From Ignavibacteria bacterium (lineage in GTDB: Bacteria; Bacteroidota; Ignavibacteria; Kapaibacteriales; UBA4661): 40,120 nt of DNA. The notes under the pieces were generated by a model. It was given only the letters and a program-made list of their open reading frames with translations, ran no database searches and was not told the origin of the DNA. The stretch covers positions 1 to 40,120 of the forward strand of contig JACVZY010000064.1 of assembly GCA_014654705.1 (NCBI GenBank), read 5' to 3'. Below, piece by piece: positions 18,106 to 25,753 of this stretch; within the stretch, counting starts at the first letter, position 1, and every line of letters begins with the position of its first letter. Both the position numbers and the translations under genes were made by a program.

Positions 18106-20097
18106 TCAGGCAGCAGCAGGGAATTCCACAATAAACGTCGAACCTTTCCCCAATTCCGACTCGCACCATACACGCCCGTTCATCGCCTCGACCATTCTCT
18201 TAACAATGCTCAAGCCCAGACCTGTGCTGTGCTCGCCACCCGTGGGACGGGCAGAAAGGCGGGCGAATTTGCCAAAAAGTTTTTTCATGTCTTCTTCGGA
18301 AATTCCTTCGCCCTCGTCTTGAATTTCGATGCGCACAGCATCACCATTTCTCAGAATCCGCACAAATGCTTGTTTGCCGTGCGGGGAATATTTCACCGCG
18401 TTGGAAACGAGATTGTCCAGCACTTGTATCAGTGCGTGTTCGTCGGCGCAAACAATGTTCTCATCGGTTTCATTACTGAAGTGGAGCGAGATGTGCTTTG
18501 CTTCGGCTGGTGCTCGGTATTGATCAACGACGGTTTTTACTACGGGCGAAATATCGAAACTGACCATGGTGAGCTGCAAGCCGCCTGATTCCAGTTGATT
18601 CATATCCAGTAGATTCGTTATGATATTTCCCATACGCTGCGTCGTTTGTATGATGGCGTTTTGGGATTGTACGATTTGTTCTTGTGTCATGCGACTTCCG
18701 TAACGCTGCATCTTCTCAACAGAAAGGATAATCGAAGCAAGCGGGTTTTTGAGGTCGTGCGCGGCAATGCCCATAAACTCGTTTTTCTCCATGTTGAGTG
18801 CGAAGAGCTGCTCGTTTTGCTGATGCAGCTCGATATTTGCCTCGTTAATTTCGATGGCTTGGTCTTCCAAAATGCGTTGCTGTTCTCGAAGACGCTGTTC
18901 AGAGCGCCGTTTAATGCTGTATCGGTTCACTGCAAAGCCTAAAAGTGCCAGCACGAGTATCATGCCAACGATTAAACTGTTTCGTTGAAATGTTTGCTCG
19001 GAGATTTCGCGCTCTTGCAGTAAACGTCCTTGTTCTAAGAGTTTGATTTGTTGTGCTTTTTTTTCGGACTCATAGCGGGCTTGCATTTCGTTGATACTTT
19101 CGGTTTGTTCGGCAGTGAAAATACTGTCTTTGAGTGCCGAATAGCGCTCGTGTGCGGCTAAGGCTTTGGCTATAAAACCTTGTGCTTTGTAGAGTTCCCA
19201 AAGCGATTTATAGCCATCCACTTCCCATTCCCGCGCACCGATAGAGTCTGCTAAGGCAATGCCCGCTTTGAGCGATGCCTCTGCTTGGGCATACTTTTTT
19301 GCTTTGCCAAGTGCTGTACCGATATTCATTAGGGTATTGGCTTTACCGTAGGTATTGCCAATTTCGTCTTGAAGAGCCAATGCTTGCTGGTAGTATTCCA
19401 GTGCCTTCGTCGCATTATTTTTTCCTTCCCACGCCATACCGATATTGTTTACCACAATACCGAGTATCCTTTTGTTATTGAGATGTCTGACAATTTGTGC
19501 TGCCGGAACAAAATACAGCAAGGCAGAATCAAATTGTTTTCGGTCTAAAAAAGCATTGCCAATGTTATTCATCAGTCCGGCTGCATTGGCGCTATCTCGC
19601 AATTCATTCCGTAGTTGCAAGGCAGCGAGGTAGTTTTGAATTGATTGCTCGTATTGACTTTGCCGTTGATAGACATTGCCAATGTTTGTATGCGCCACAG
19701 CGATTTGCTCTTTTTTGCCAAGCCTTTCCGCCATTCTCAGCACTTGCAAGTGTTCGGCGAGAGCTTGACTATACTGGCTTTGATTGTAATACGCTTTGCC
19801 AATGGAGGCGTGGGCATTCATGATGCCGGAAGGGAAATTCAGCGTTTCCGCTAGTTTCAGGGACATCTGGTAATACATAAGGGCAGTGTCCTTTGTGTGA
19901 AGGTTGCCCAATCGCACAAGAGTTCTGACGCGGTGTGTGTCTTGGGCTTGGGTTTGCAATAATGCACGAAGCGAATCTTTTTGGTGTTGTTGAGCGCTTT
20001 GCCCCTTGAGGAGTGCTGGGGAGAGGAGTACCGCAAATAAGCAACAAAGGGCAAAAAAGAATAGACGATTGAGGAGCATACGACAGGGAAAGGGCAT
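18106..20097 (-). CDS. TPR-repeat sensor histidine kinase
   Basis: From the ATG at 20097 the product has 663 residues: a signal peptide (FFFALCCLFAVLLS...GQS), about six or seven TPR units in the periplasm, one membrane helix (about 375-391) and a helical linker. The HisKA domain has its His at about 447 (AAHDLKNPL), and the ATPase domain has DNLVSNAVKY, DEGEGIS and GLGLSIVKR motifs. The last 110 residues are close to those of the kinase at 7438, including LFGKFARLSARPTGGE. No receiver is attached. The ATG at 20079 would also give a good signal peptide, while the one at 20154 adds residues that do not look like a secretion signal. No Shine-Dalgarno sequence helps to choose. Confidence 0.9.
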   Translation of the reverse strand: MPFPCRMLLNRLFFFALCCLFAVLLSPALLKGQSAQQHQKDSLRALLQTQAQDTHRVRTLVRLGNLHTKDTALMYYQMSLKLAETLNFPSGIMNAHASIGKAYYNQSQYSQALAEHLQVLRMAERLGKKEQIAVAHTNIGNVYQRQSQYEQSIQNYLAALQLRNELRDSANAAGLMNNIGNAFLDRKQFDSALLYFVPAAQIVRHLNNKRILGIVVNNIGMAWEGKNNATKALEYYQQALALQDEIGNTYGKANTLMNIGTALGKAKKYAQAEASLKAGIALADSIGAREWEVDGYKSLWELYKAQGFIAKALAAHERYSALKDSIFTAEQTESINEMQARYESEKKAQQIKLLEQGRLLQEREISEQTFQRNSLIVGMILVLALLGFAVNRYSIKRRSEQRLREQQRILEDQAIEINEANIELHQQNEQLFALNMEKNEFMGIAAHDLKNPLASIILSVEKMQRYGSRMTQEQIVQSQNAIIQTTQRMGNIITNLLDMNQLESGGLQLTMVSFDISPVVKTVVDQYRAPAEAKHISLHFSNETDENIVCADEHALIQVLDNLVSNAVKYSPHGKQAFVRILRNGDAVRIEIQDEGEGISEEDMKKLFGKFARLSARPTGGEHSTGLGLSIVKRMVEAMNGRVWCESELGKGSTFIVEFPAAA

Positions 20098-20239
20098 AAA
20101 AAGGTAAATTTTGGGGTGGTACGATGTGCAAAGGATTCGTAGAGTTGAAAGCAAAACAAAGCGTCAAGATACACATTTTCACCAATGAGAAAAACGATGA
20201 AATCCTTTGAACGCTGGATGATAGTCGAATGATGAATGG

Positions 20240-20255
20240 GATTCTGCCAAGAATC
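20240..20255 (-). terminator. Small hairpin downstream of exported propeller gene
   Basis: GATTCT (20240-20245) and AGAATC (20250-20255) form a perfect 6-bp stem with a 4-base loop, 20 bases past the stop of the minus-strand gene at 20276. There is no T-run, so termination is uncertain. A longer-range inverted pair, ATTTTCACC (20175-20183) and GGTGAAAAT (20264-20272), flanks it. Confidence 0.3.
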
Positions 20256-20275
20256 GAATCTATGGTGAAAATTGA

Positions 20276-22432
20276 TTATCGCCGTACCAGCAAGAGTTTG
20301 ACTACGCGCTCGCTACCTGCTTGCACGACCACGCTGTATGTGCCGTTGGGTAAGGTGCGGAGGTCTTGCTCTATGTCGTGCGTACCTGCTGGCATCTCGC
20401 CAAGCGCTGTGTGCTGCACCAAGCGACCAAGTATATCGAAAATACGAACCTCTGTTACGCCTGCTTTTGGTATCTCCAGTGTCAGTCGCGTGCGGTCAAA
20501 AGCGGGGTGGGGAGCGAAGGAAATCCCGACAGAGGAAGTTTGGAGTGTAGAGGTGCGAACAGAGACTGAAGGAGTATTGCTGATATCTGCTTTGAAAACC
20601 CCGCCGCCCTCTGTTCCCGCAAAAAGTGTTGAACCGCTTATCACGAGAGATGATACGGACATGTTTATCAAGCCGCTATTGACCGCTTGCCATGTTGCGC
20701 CATTGTCTGTCGAGCGAAATGCCCCGGTGCCATTCGTACCAGCAAAGAGCGTCCCTGTGTTGCTCAAGGTGAGTGCAGAGATATTAGAAATCGATAACCC
20801 CGCAGTGACCTGAGTCCAGTTCACGCCGTTGTTCGTTGAGCGAAATACTCCGCCACCATTCGTTCCGGCAAAGAGTGTCCCTGTACTGCTCATAGTGAGA
20901 GCTTGAATAAAGGAATCCGACAATCCTGAATTGATAGAAGACCAACTCGCACCGTTATCCAGGGAGCGAAATACTCCGCTGCTATTTGTTCCTGCAAACA
21001 GTGTATTTGTACTGCTCATGACGAGAGCAGGGACACTAGAATTCGATAACCCCGTATTGACCTGAATCCAGTTCGCACCGTTGTCTGACGATCGAAACAC
21101 GCCGCCGCCGCCAGTTCCAACAAAGAGCATTCCTAAGTTATTCCCTGTGAAAGTAAGGATATTGAAATTCGATAATCCAGCATTAACCTGAGTCCAATTT
21201 GCGCCGTCGTCTATCGATCGAAATACACCACCGCCGCCAGTTCCGGCAAAGAGTACTCCAGTAGTACTCACGGTGAGAGCATGGATATATGAATTTGATA
21301 GTCCTGTATTAATTGGAGTCCAGTTCGAGCCGTTGTCCGAGGAGCGAAACATCCCGCTGCCAAAAGTTCCGGCAAAGAGTGTCCCAGTGCTATTTATGGT
21401 CAGGGCAAGAATACGTAATTTTGAATACCGTACATTGCACGGAGTCCAGTTCGCACCGTTGTCCGAAGAGCGGAACATCCCGCCGCCAAAAGTTCCGGCA
21501 AAGAGTGTCTCAGTGCTGTTTAGGATGAGCGCAGAGATAGTAAAATCCGATAACCTCATATTTACCTGAAGCCAGCGTGTGCCGTTATCGGAGGAGTAAA
21601 ACACCTTGCCGTCCCTCGTACCTACAAAGAGTGTTCCTGAGTTGCTCAAGGTGAGCGTGAGAACAGCGGAATTTAATAATCCTGTATTTACTTGAATCCA
21701 GTTCGCGCCATTGTCTGAAGAGCGAAACACTCCGTCGCCATTCGTCCCCGCAAGGAGTATTCCTGTACTACTCACGGTGAGAACATTGACTTGGGAATTC
21801 GATAACCCCGTATTGACCTGAATCCAATTCGCGCCGTTGTCTGAGGAACGAAAGACACCACCATATGTTCCGGCAAAGAGTGTCCCTGTGCTACTCATGG
21901 TGAGGGTATAAACATCGGACTTCGGTAATCCCGTATTAACCAAAGTCCAATTTGCCCCGTTGTCCAATGAATGAAATATACCGCCGTCACTGGTTCCGGT
22001 AAAGAGTATTCCTGTGCTGCTCACGGTGAGGCTACGGATGGTGGGTTTCGATAACCCCGTATTGACAGAAGTCCAATTTGCGCCGTTGTCAAGCGATCGA
22101 AACACCCCGTTACCATTCGTACCTGCAAAAAGGGTTCCTGTGCTACTCACGGTGAGAGCATTGATTTGGGAATTCGATAACCCTGTATTGCTCTGAATCC
22201 AATTCTCGCCGCCGTCTGTCGAGCGAAAGACCCCACCACCGCCAGTTCCGGCAAAGAGCGTCGTACCATTGTTTGCAAAACAACTAATAAAACCTCCATA
22301 CGGACCATTCGTCTGCTGCCAGCGTATATCCTGAGCCTGTGCGGGAACGGCAGTGCACAGAGAGAAGAAAAAAACGAAATACAACGCCAGAGTTTGCGCT
22401 GTTGTCTGGGTACAACCAAGAGTAGGTTTCAT
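20276..22432 (-). CDS. T9SS-exported beta-propeller repeat protein
   Basis: From the ATG at 22432 the product has 718 residues. The signal peptide probably ends at AQA (about residue 33). After an incomplete first blade there are 13 near-identical repeats of about 42 residues (about 70-613), with the core pattern FRSxDNGANWxxVNTGLS then TGTLFAGTxGGGVF. This is a BNR/sortilin-like beta-propeller pattern. The last 80 residues (APHPAFDRTRL, EVRIFDILGRLV, LPNGTYSVVV) are a type A sorting domain of the type IX secretion system, so the protein should cross the outer membrane and be surface-attached or released. No catalytic motif is visible. It may bind a ligand, or its repeats may be purely structural; its place among sensor kinases may be coincidence. 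Confidence 0.9.
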   Translation of the reverse strand: MKPTLGCTQTTAQTLALYFVFFFSLCTAVPAQAQDIRWQQTNGPYGGFISCFANNGTTLFAGTGGGGVFRSTDGGENWIQSNTGLSNSQINALTVSSTGTLFAGTNGNGVFRSLDNGANWTSVNTGLSKPTIRSLTVSSTGILFTGTSDGGIFHSLDNGANWTLVNTGLPKSDVYTLTMSSTGTLFAGTYGGVFRSSDNGANWIQVNTGLSNSQVNVLTVSSTGILLAGTNGDGVFRSSDNGANWIQVNTGLLNSAVLTLTLSNSGTLFVGTRDGKVFYSSDNGTRWLQVNMRLSDFTISALILNSTETLFAGTFGGGMFRSSDNGANWTPCNVRYSKLRILALTINSTGTLFAGTFGSGMFRSSDNGSNWTPINTGLSNSYIHALTVSTTGVLFAGTGGGGVFRSIDDGANWTQVNAGLSNFNILTFTGNNLGMLFVGTGGGGVFRSSDNGANWIQVNTGLSNSSVPALVMSSTNTLFAGTNSSGVFRSLDNGASWSSINSGLSDSFIQALTMSSTGTLFAGTNGGGVFRSTNNGVNWTQVTAGLSISNISALTLSNTGTLFAGTNGTGAFRSTDNGATWQAVNSGLINMSVSSLVISGSTLFAGTEGGGVFKADISNTPSVSVRTSTLQTSSVGISFAPHPAFDRTRLTLEIPKAGVTEVRIFDILGRLVQHTALGEMPAGTHDIEQDLRTLPNGTYSVVVQAGSERVVKLLLVRR
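20594..22225 (-). repeat. 13 tandem ~126-bp repeats
   Basis: Within the exported propeller gene a unit of about 126 bases (42 codons) recurs 13 times. Each has a CCGTTGTC-like block (DNG), a block encoding the NTGLS segment and a block encoding TLFAGT. DNA similarity between units is high, so recombination between units and copy-number change are likely, and short-read assemblies may miscount them. Confidence 0.85.
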
Positions 22433-22669
22433 TGTATTGTCCGTTGAGTGAAGTCCCAAAGGAGTTTCCATGATAGTTGTTGAGTTTGATTTATCGAAGG
22501 AGAATGTTTTCAAAGGAGAATAATGCGAGAGCATAGTTACTGCACTTACCAACCGCAATCAAAGGCAGCGACATCCAAAAGATACGAAGAAGTTGGTGAA
22601 CATTTTCACGAAAATTGCGGAGAGCGCCGGAAAATCATACGAATCCATTGTCCAACATAATCCTAATGG

Positions 22670-24541
22670 TCACGTCAGGTTGCCCACCAAGAACCACGTC
22701 CGCATCATGCCTTTGCCTTTGACTTCAATTTCCCCACGCTCCTCGAACACAAACTTCTCTTTAAGCGCTTCGTACACCTCTTCCGAACAGTGAATCCGTC
22801 CCGGCTCCCCGTGCGATTCCATGCGGCTTGAGGTGTTTACGGTGTCACCCCAGAGGTCATACGCGAATTTGCTTGTGCCGATAACGCCCGCCACTGCCTC
22901 GCCTGTGTGTATGCCGATACGCACTTGTACGTGTCCGCCGAGATTGCTTGCTGCTGAGAGGCTATTCATCACGTGCTGCATTGCAAGCGCAAAGCTGGCT
23001 ACGCGCTCTGCGTGGTCTGGGGAGCGTTCCGGCAGACCGCCTGCGACCATGTAGGCATCGCCGATGGTTTTGATTTTTTCCAAGCCATACTTGGCAGCCA
23101 AAGCATCAAATTCGCCAAAAATTCCGTTCAAACCTTCCACCAAATCTCGTGCGGAGACTGTTTGCGACAGTTTTGTAAAGCCGACAATATCCGCAAAAAG
23201 CACCGTTACGCTTTCGTAGTGGTCAGCAATGGCGCGTTCGCCAGACTTGAGACGTACAGCAATCGGGGCAGGCAGGACGTTCAGTAAGAGGCGTTCAGAT
23301 TCTTGGTGTAGGTCTGTAATGACGAGGTTCTTTTCTTCCAGCACGGCGTTAGAGACTTCAATTTCTGTTGCTTGTTCGTCCAGAATCGCCATTTGGCGAT
23401 GTATTTCGGCGTTTGCTTCGGCGAGTTCTTTGTTTTTTTGACGCTCCAGTGCGGCTTCTTGTTCCACTTTTTCCGTTGCCAAACTCGTCTGCAAGTACCG
23501 CAAGCGTGATGCCGTCTCGTTATTCAGCACTTCTTCCTTCACGGCATGATAGCGTTTGTAATGATCAAATGCTTCAACAACGTTTCCTGCGCGTTCATAG
23601 ACTTCCGAAAGGGCATGATGAATGTCGCAGACCTTCGGTTTTGCACCAATTTCAAGGGCAATGTCCAATGCGGTCAAAAGAAGATTTGTCGCCTTGTTAA
23701 ATTCTCCCGTTGCTGAAAGAACAATTCCCAGATTCAGCAAACTCGTGATTTCACTGGAGCGATTATTGTTTGCGCTGCGAATGTGCAATGCTTGTTCGTG
23801 GTACTCAATAGCATCCTGAAAACGCCCTTGGCGGTAATAGACGCTGCCAATATCGTTCAGCGACCGTGCCTCACCGAGCACATTTCCTTGAGAACGGTGA
23901 ATGATGAGCGCGTGTGTGCTGTATTCCAGTGCGTCTTCGTAGCTCCCCATCGTTTCCAATGCAAGCGCCAAACCGTTCATAATACGTGCTTCGCCAATGA
24001 CATTACCCGCAGCTTTGAAGTTTTGCAGGGCTTTGTCGAAATAAGCAACTGCTTGGTCGGTATCGCCGATACTTTGGTGAATGCCGCCCATTACGTTCCA
24101 TGCCCAGCCTGCAAACTCCGCATCATCAGTCGTTTCCAAGCTCTTCACCCCAGCCATTGCATTGCTGAGTGCTTGGTCGTAATTACCAAGCGACCAATGA
24201 ATAGAGCCGATCAGTAATCGCGTACGTCCTTTGCCTTGTTCATCTTCAAGAGCTTCAAAGGCATAAAGGCTTTTGATAGCATAGTCCAAACCTTCTTCAT
24301 TGCGTGAAAGCAGGTACATCGCAAAGCCGATGCTGAGGTACGCTTGTGCTATGCCGAGCGTGTAATCGGCGGTTTCGGCAAGGAGCAGGGCGTCATTCGC
24401 AAATTGTAGTGCGCGGGTGGTGTCGCGGAAACGCAACAAAAAACTCATTTCATTCAAAATATCCGTGCGTTCTTCTTCGCTGTGAGCAGCCTTGAAGCGT
24501 TCTTCGAATGGGGCAAGCAGGTCTTGAATTGTTGTTGTCAT
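22670..24541 (-). CDS. TPR-class III adenylate cyclase
   Basis: From the ATG at 24541 the product has 623 residues, with no signal peptide or membrane helix, so it should be cytosolic. TPR units fill about residues 30-340 (for example YRQGRFQDAIEYHEQALHI). A coiled-coil linker (about 350-420, QATEIEVSNAVLEEKN) precedes a cyclase domain (about 425-620). The catalytic set is complete: metal-binding Asp in FADIVGF and IGDAYM, adenine-selecting Lys in EKIKTIGDAYM and Asp in YDLWGD, and the Asn/Arg pair in NTSSRMES. The product should be cAMP. The linker resembles those of nearby kinases, and the cyclase domain is very like that at 9831. The ATG at 24559 is only six codons upstream and cannot be excluded. 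Confidence 0.92.
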   Translation of the reverse strand: MTTTIQDLLAPFEERFKAAHSEEERTDILNEMSFLLRFRDTTRALQFANDALLLAETADYTLGIAQAYLSIGFAMYLLSRNEEGLDYAIKSLYAFEALEDEQGKGRTRLLIGSIHWSLGNYDQALSNAMAGVKSLETTDDAEFAGWAWNVMGGIHQSIGDTDQAVAYFDKALQNFKAAGNVIGEARIMNGLALALETMGSYEDALEYSTHALIIHRSQGNVLGEARSLNDIGSVYYRQGRFQDAIEYHEQALHIRSANNNRSSEITSLLNLGIVLSATGEFNKATNLLLTALDIALEIGAKPKVCDIHHALSEVYERAGNVVEAFDHYKRYHAVKEEVLNNETASRLRYLQTSLATEKVEQEAALERQKNKELAEANAEIHRQMAILDEQATEIEVSNAVLEEKNLVITDLHQESERLLLNVLPAPIAVRLKSGERAIADHYESVTVLFADIVGFTKLSQTVSARDLVEGLNGIFGEFDALAAKYGLEKIKTIGDAYMVAGGLPERSPDHAERVASFALAMQHVMNSLSAASNLGGHVQVRIGIHTGEAVAGVIGTSKFAYDLWGDTVNTSSRMESHGEPGRIHCSEEVYEALKEKFVFEERGEIEVKGKGMMRTWFLVGNLT

Positions 24542-24608
24542 AGTCTGTCGTTGGTGCAAGAATAGAGAGGAAAAAGAGATTGAGTCAGTGAGAAGTTTTG
24601 TTCAGATT

Positions 24609-24728
24609 GGGGCTTACGAAAAACCGCATCAACGTTGGGAACAAGGGGGTGCAACCCCTTGTTATTCCTAGTGTTCTGCAACAAGGAAGTATGCTCCCTT
24701 GTTCGTTCCTTTCGCTTTTTGTAAGCCC
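24609..24728. repeat. Nested palindromic element (~120 bp)
   Basis: The outer arms GGGCTTACGAAAAA (24610-24623) and TTTTTGTAAGCCC (24716-24728) pair with one bulged base. Inside are two similar hairpins: AACAAGGGG/CCCCTTGTT (24640-24648 with 24655-24663) and AACAAGG/CCTTGTT (24680-24686 with 24697-24703). The element fills most of the gap between the dehydratase stop (24741) and the cyclase start (24541). It resembles a composite extragenic palindrome or a miniature non-autonomous mobile element, and may also end dehydratase transcripts. Confidence 0.65.
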
Positions 24729-24740
24729 TAATAATGTCAC

Positions 24741-25688
24741 TTACTGCCACGGCAATTTGTCTAAATCAACATTTCCGCCGGTCAAAATCACGCCTACGCG
24801 CTTGCCTTGAATATTCAATTTTTTCTCCAGCACTACCGCTACCGCAACAGCGCATGACGGCTCAATGATAATTTTCATCACTTCCCAGATTGTCCGCATT
24901 GCGCGAATGATTGCTTCTTCGCTGACGGTGTGAATGGCGGAAACGCGCTCTTGAATGATGGGAAAGGTGAGTGTGCCAAGTGAGGTACGAAGACCATCAC
25001 AGATAGTCCGGGGGGGAGTAATGGCGGGATAAATCGTGCCATCGCGCAGCGAACGAAAAGCATCATCGGCTTCTTCGGGTTCGCAACCGATGACTTTGAT
25101 ATGAGAATAGAGAGACGTAGCCGCAAGTGCTGTTCCTGAGAGCAAGCCGCCACCGCTCACGGGCGCGAGGACGTAATCCAGATTTGGCGTATCTTCCACA
25201 AGTTCTTTTGCGCAGGTGCCTTGCCCGGCAATCACGCGCACGTCGTTGTAGGGGTGAATGAACGTAGCACCAGTGCGGTTTTGTACTTCGTCAGCAGCAG
25301 TTTCACGGTCAGCTTGGGTATTGCCGCAAAAGATGATTTCGCCGCCGTACGATTTCACCGCATTTTTCTTGATTTGGGGCGAGTTTTCCGGCATGACGAT
25401 ATACGCCTGAATGCCGCGAGTGCGGGCAGCAAGCGCCACTGCCGCCGCATGATTGCCGGAGGAGTGCGTCACAACGCCGTTTTTTGCTTCGGTATCGGTA
25501 AGTGAAAAGACTGTGTTGAAAGCGCCTCGCGCCTTGAATGCTGCTACCTTTTGAAAATTTTCGCACTTAAAAAAAAGCTCGCCGCCCGTGCGCTCATTCA
25601 AAATATGGCTCGTGAAAACGGGTGTGCGGTGAATAAATGGTTTGATGCGTTCGTGCGCTGCGATGATGTCGTGAAAGGTTGCGTTCAT
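24741..25688 (-). CDS. PLP-dependent threonine/serine dehydratase-like enzyme
   Basis: From the ATG at 25688 the product has 315 residues and is a fold-type II pyridoxal-phosphate enzyme. The cofactor Lys is expected at K52 (KVAAFKARGA). The SSGNHAAA loop (from residue 76) binds substrate carboxylate, PVSGGGLLSG (from 177) binds phosphate, and EPSCA and LTGGNVD complete the site. Family members deaminate L-threonine or L-serine, racemise serine or act on hydroxyaspartate, and the sequence alone does not decide between them. The regulatory C-terminal domain of biosynthetic IlvA is absent, favouring a catabolic or racemase-like enzyme. The frame is open upstream to 25838, but those residues come from low-complexity DNA and overlap the ATPase gene, so the internal ATG is used. 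Confidence 0.9.
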   Translation of the reverse strand: MNATFHDIIAAHERIKPFIHRTPVFTSHILNERTGGELFFKCENFQKVAAFKARGAFNTVFSLTDTEAKNGVVTHSSGNHAAAVALAARTRGIQAYIVMPENSPQIKKNAVKSYGGEIIFCGNTQADRETAADEVQNRTGATFIHPYNDVRVIAGQGTCAKELVEDTPNLDYVLAPVSGGGLLSGTALAATSLYSHIKVIGCEPEEADDAFRSLRDGTIYPAITPPRTICDGLRTSLGTLTFPIIQERVSAIHTVSEEAIIRAMRTIWEVMKIIIEPSCAVAVAVVLEKKLNIQGKRVGVILTGGNVDLDKLPWQ

Positions 25689-25697
25689 TGGTGAAAA

Positions 25698-25735
25698 AAA
25701 GAAAGAGTGAAAAAGAAAAAAGAAAGAGTGAAAAA
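25698..25735. repeat. Purine-rich direct repeat, 21-bp period
   Basis: AAAGAAAGAGTGAAAAA occurs at 25698-25714 and again at 25719-25735, within a purine-only-like tract between the dehydratase start and the ATPase stop. Read on the minus strand it is a pyrimidine-rich leader just before the dehydratase ATG. It may be slippage-prone, or it may keep the leader unstructured. Confidence 0.55.
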
Positions 25736-25753
25736 AGAATAGTATAGTTGCTC

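Noticed and set aside
20594-22225. Regular repeats suggesting a CRISPR array
   Set aside because: The units are contiguous in-frame coding repeats of about 126 bp without unique spacers.
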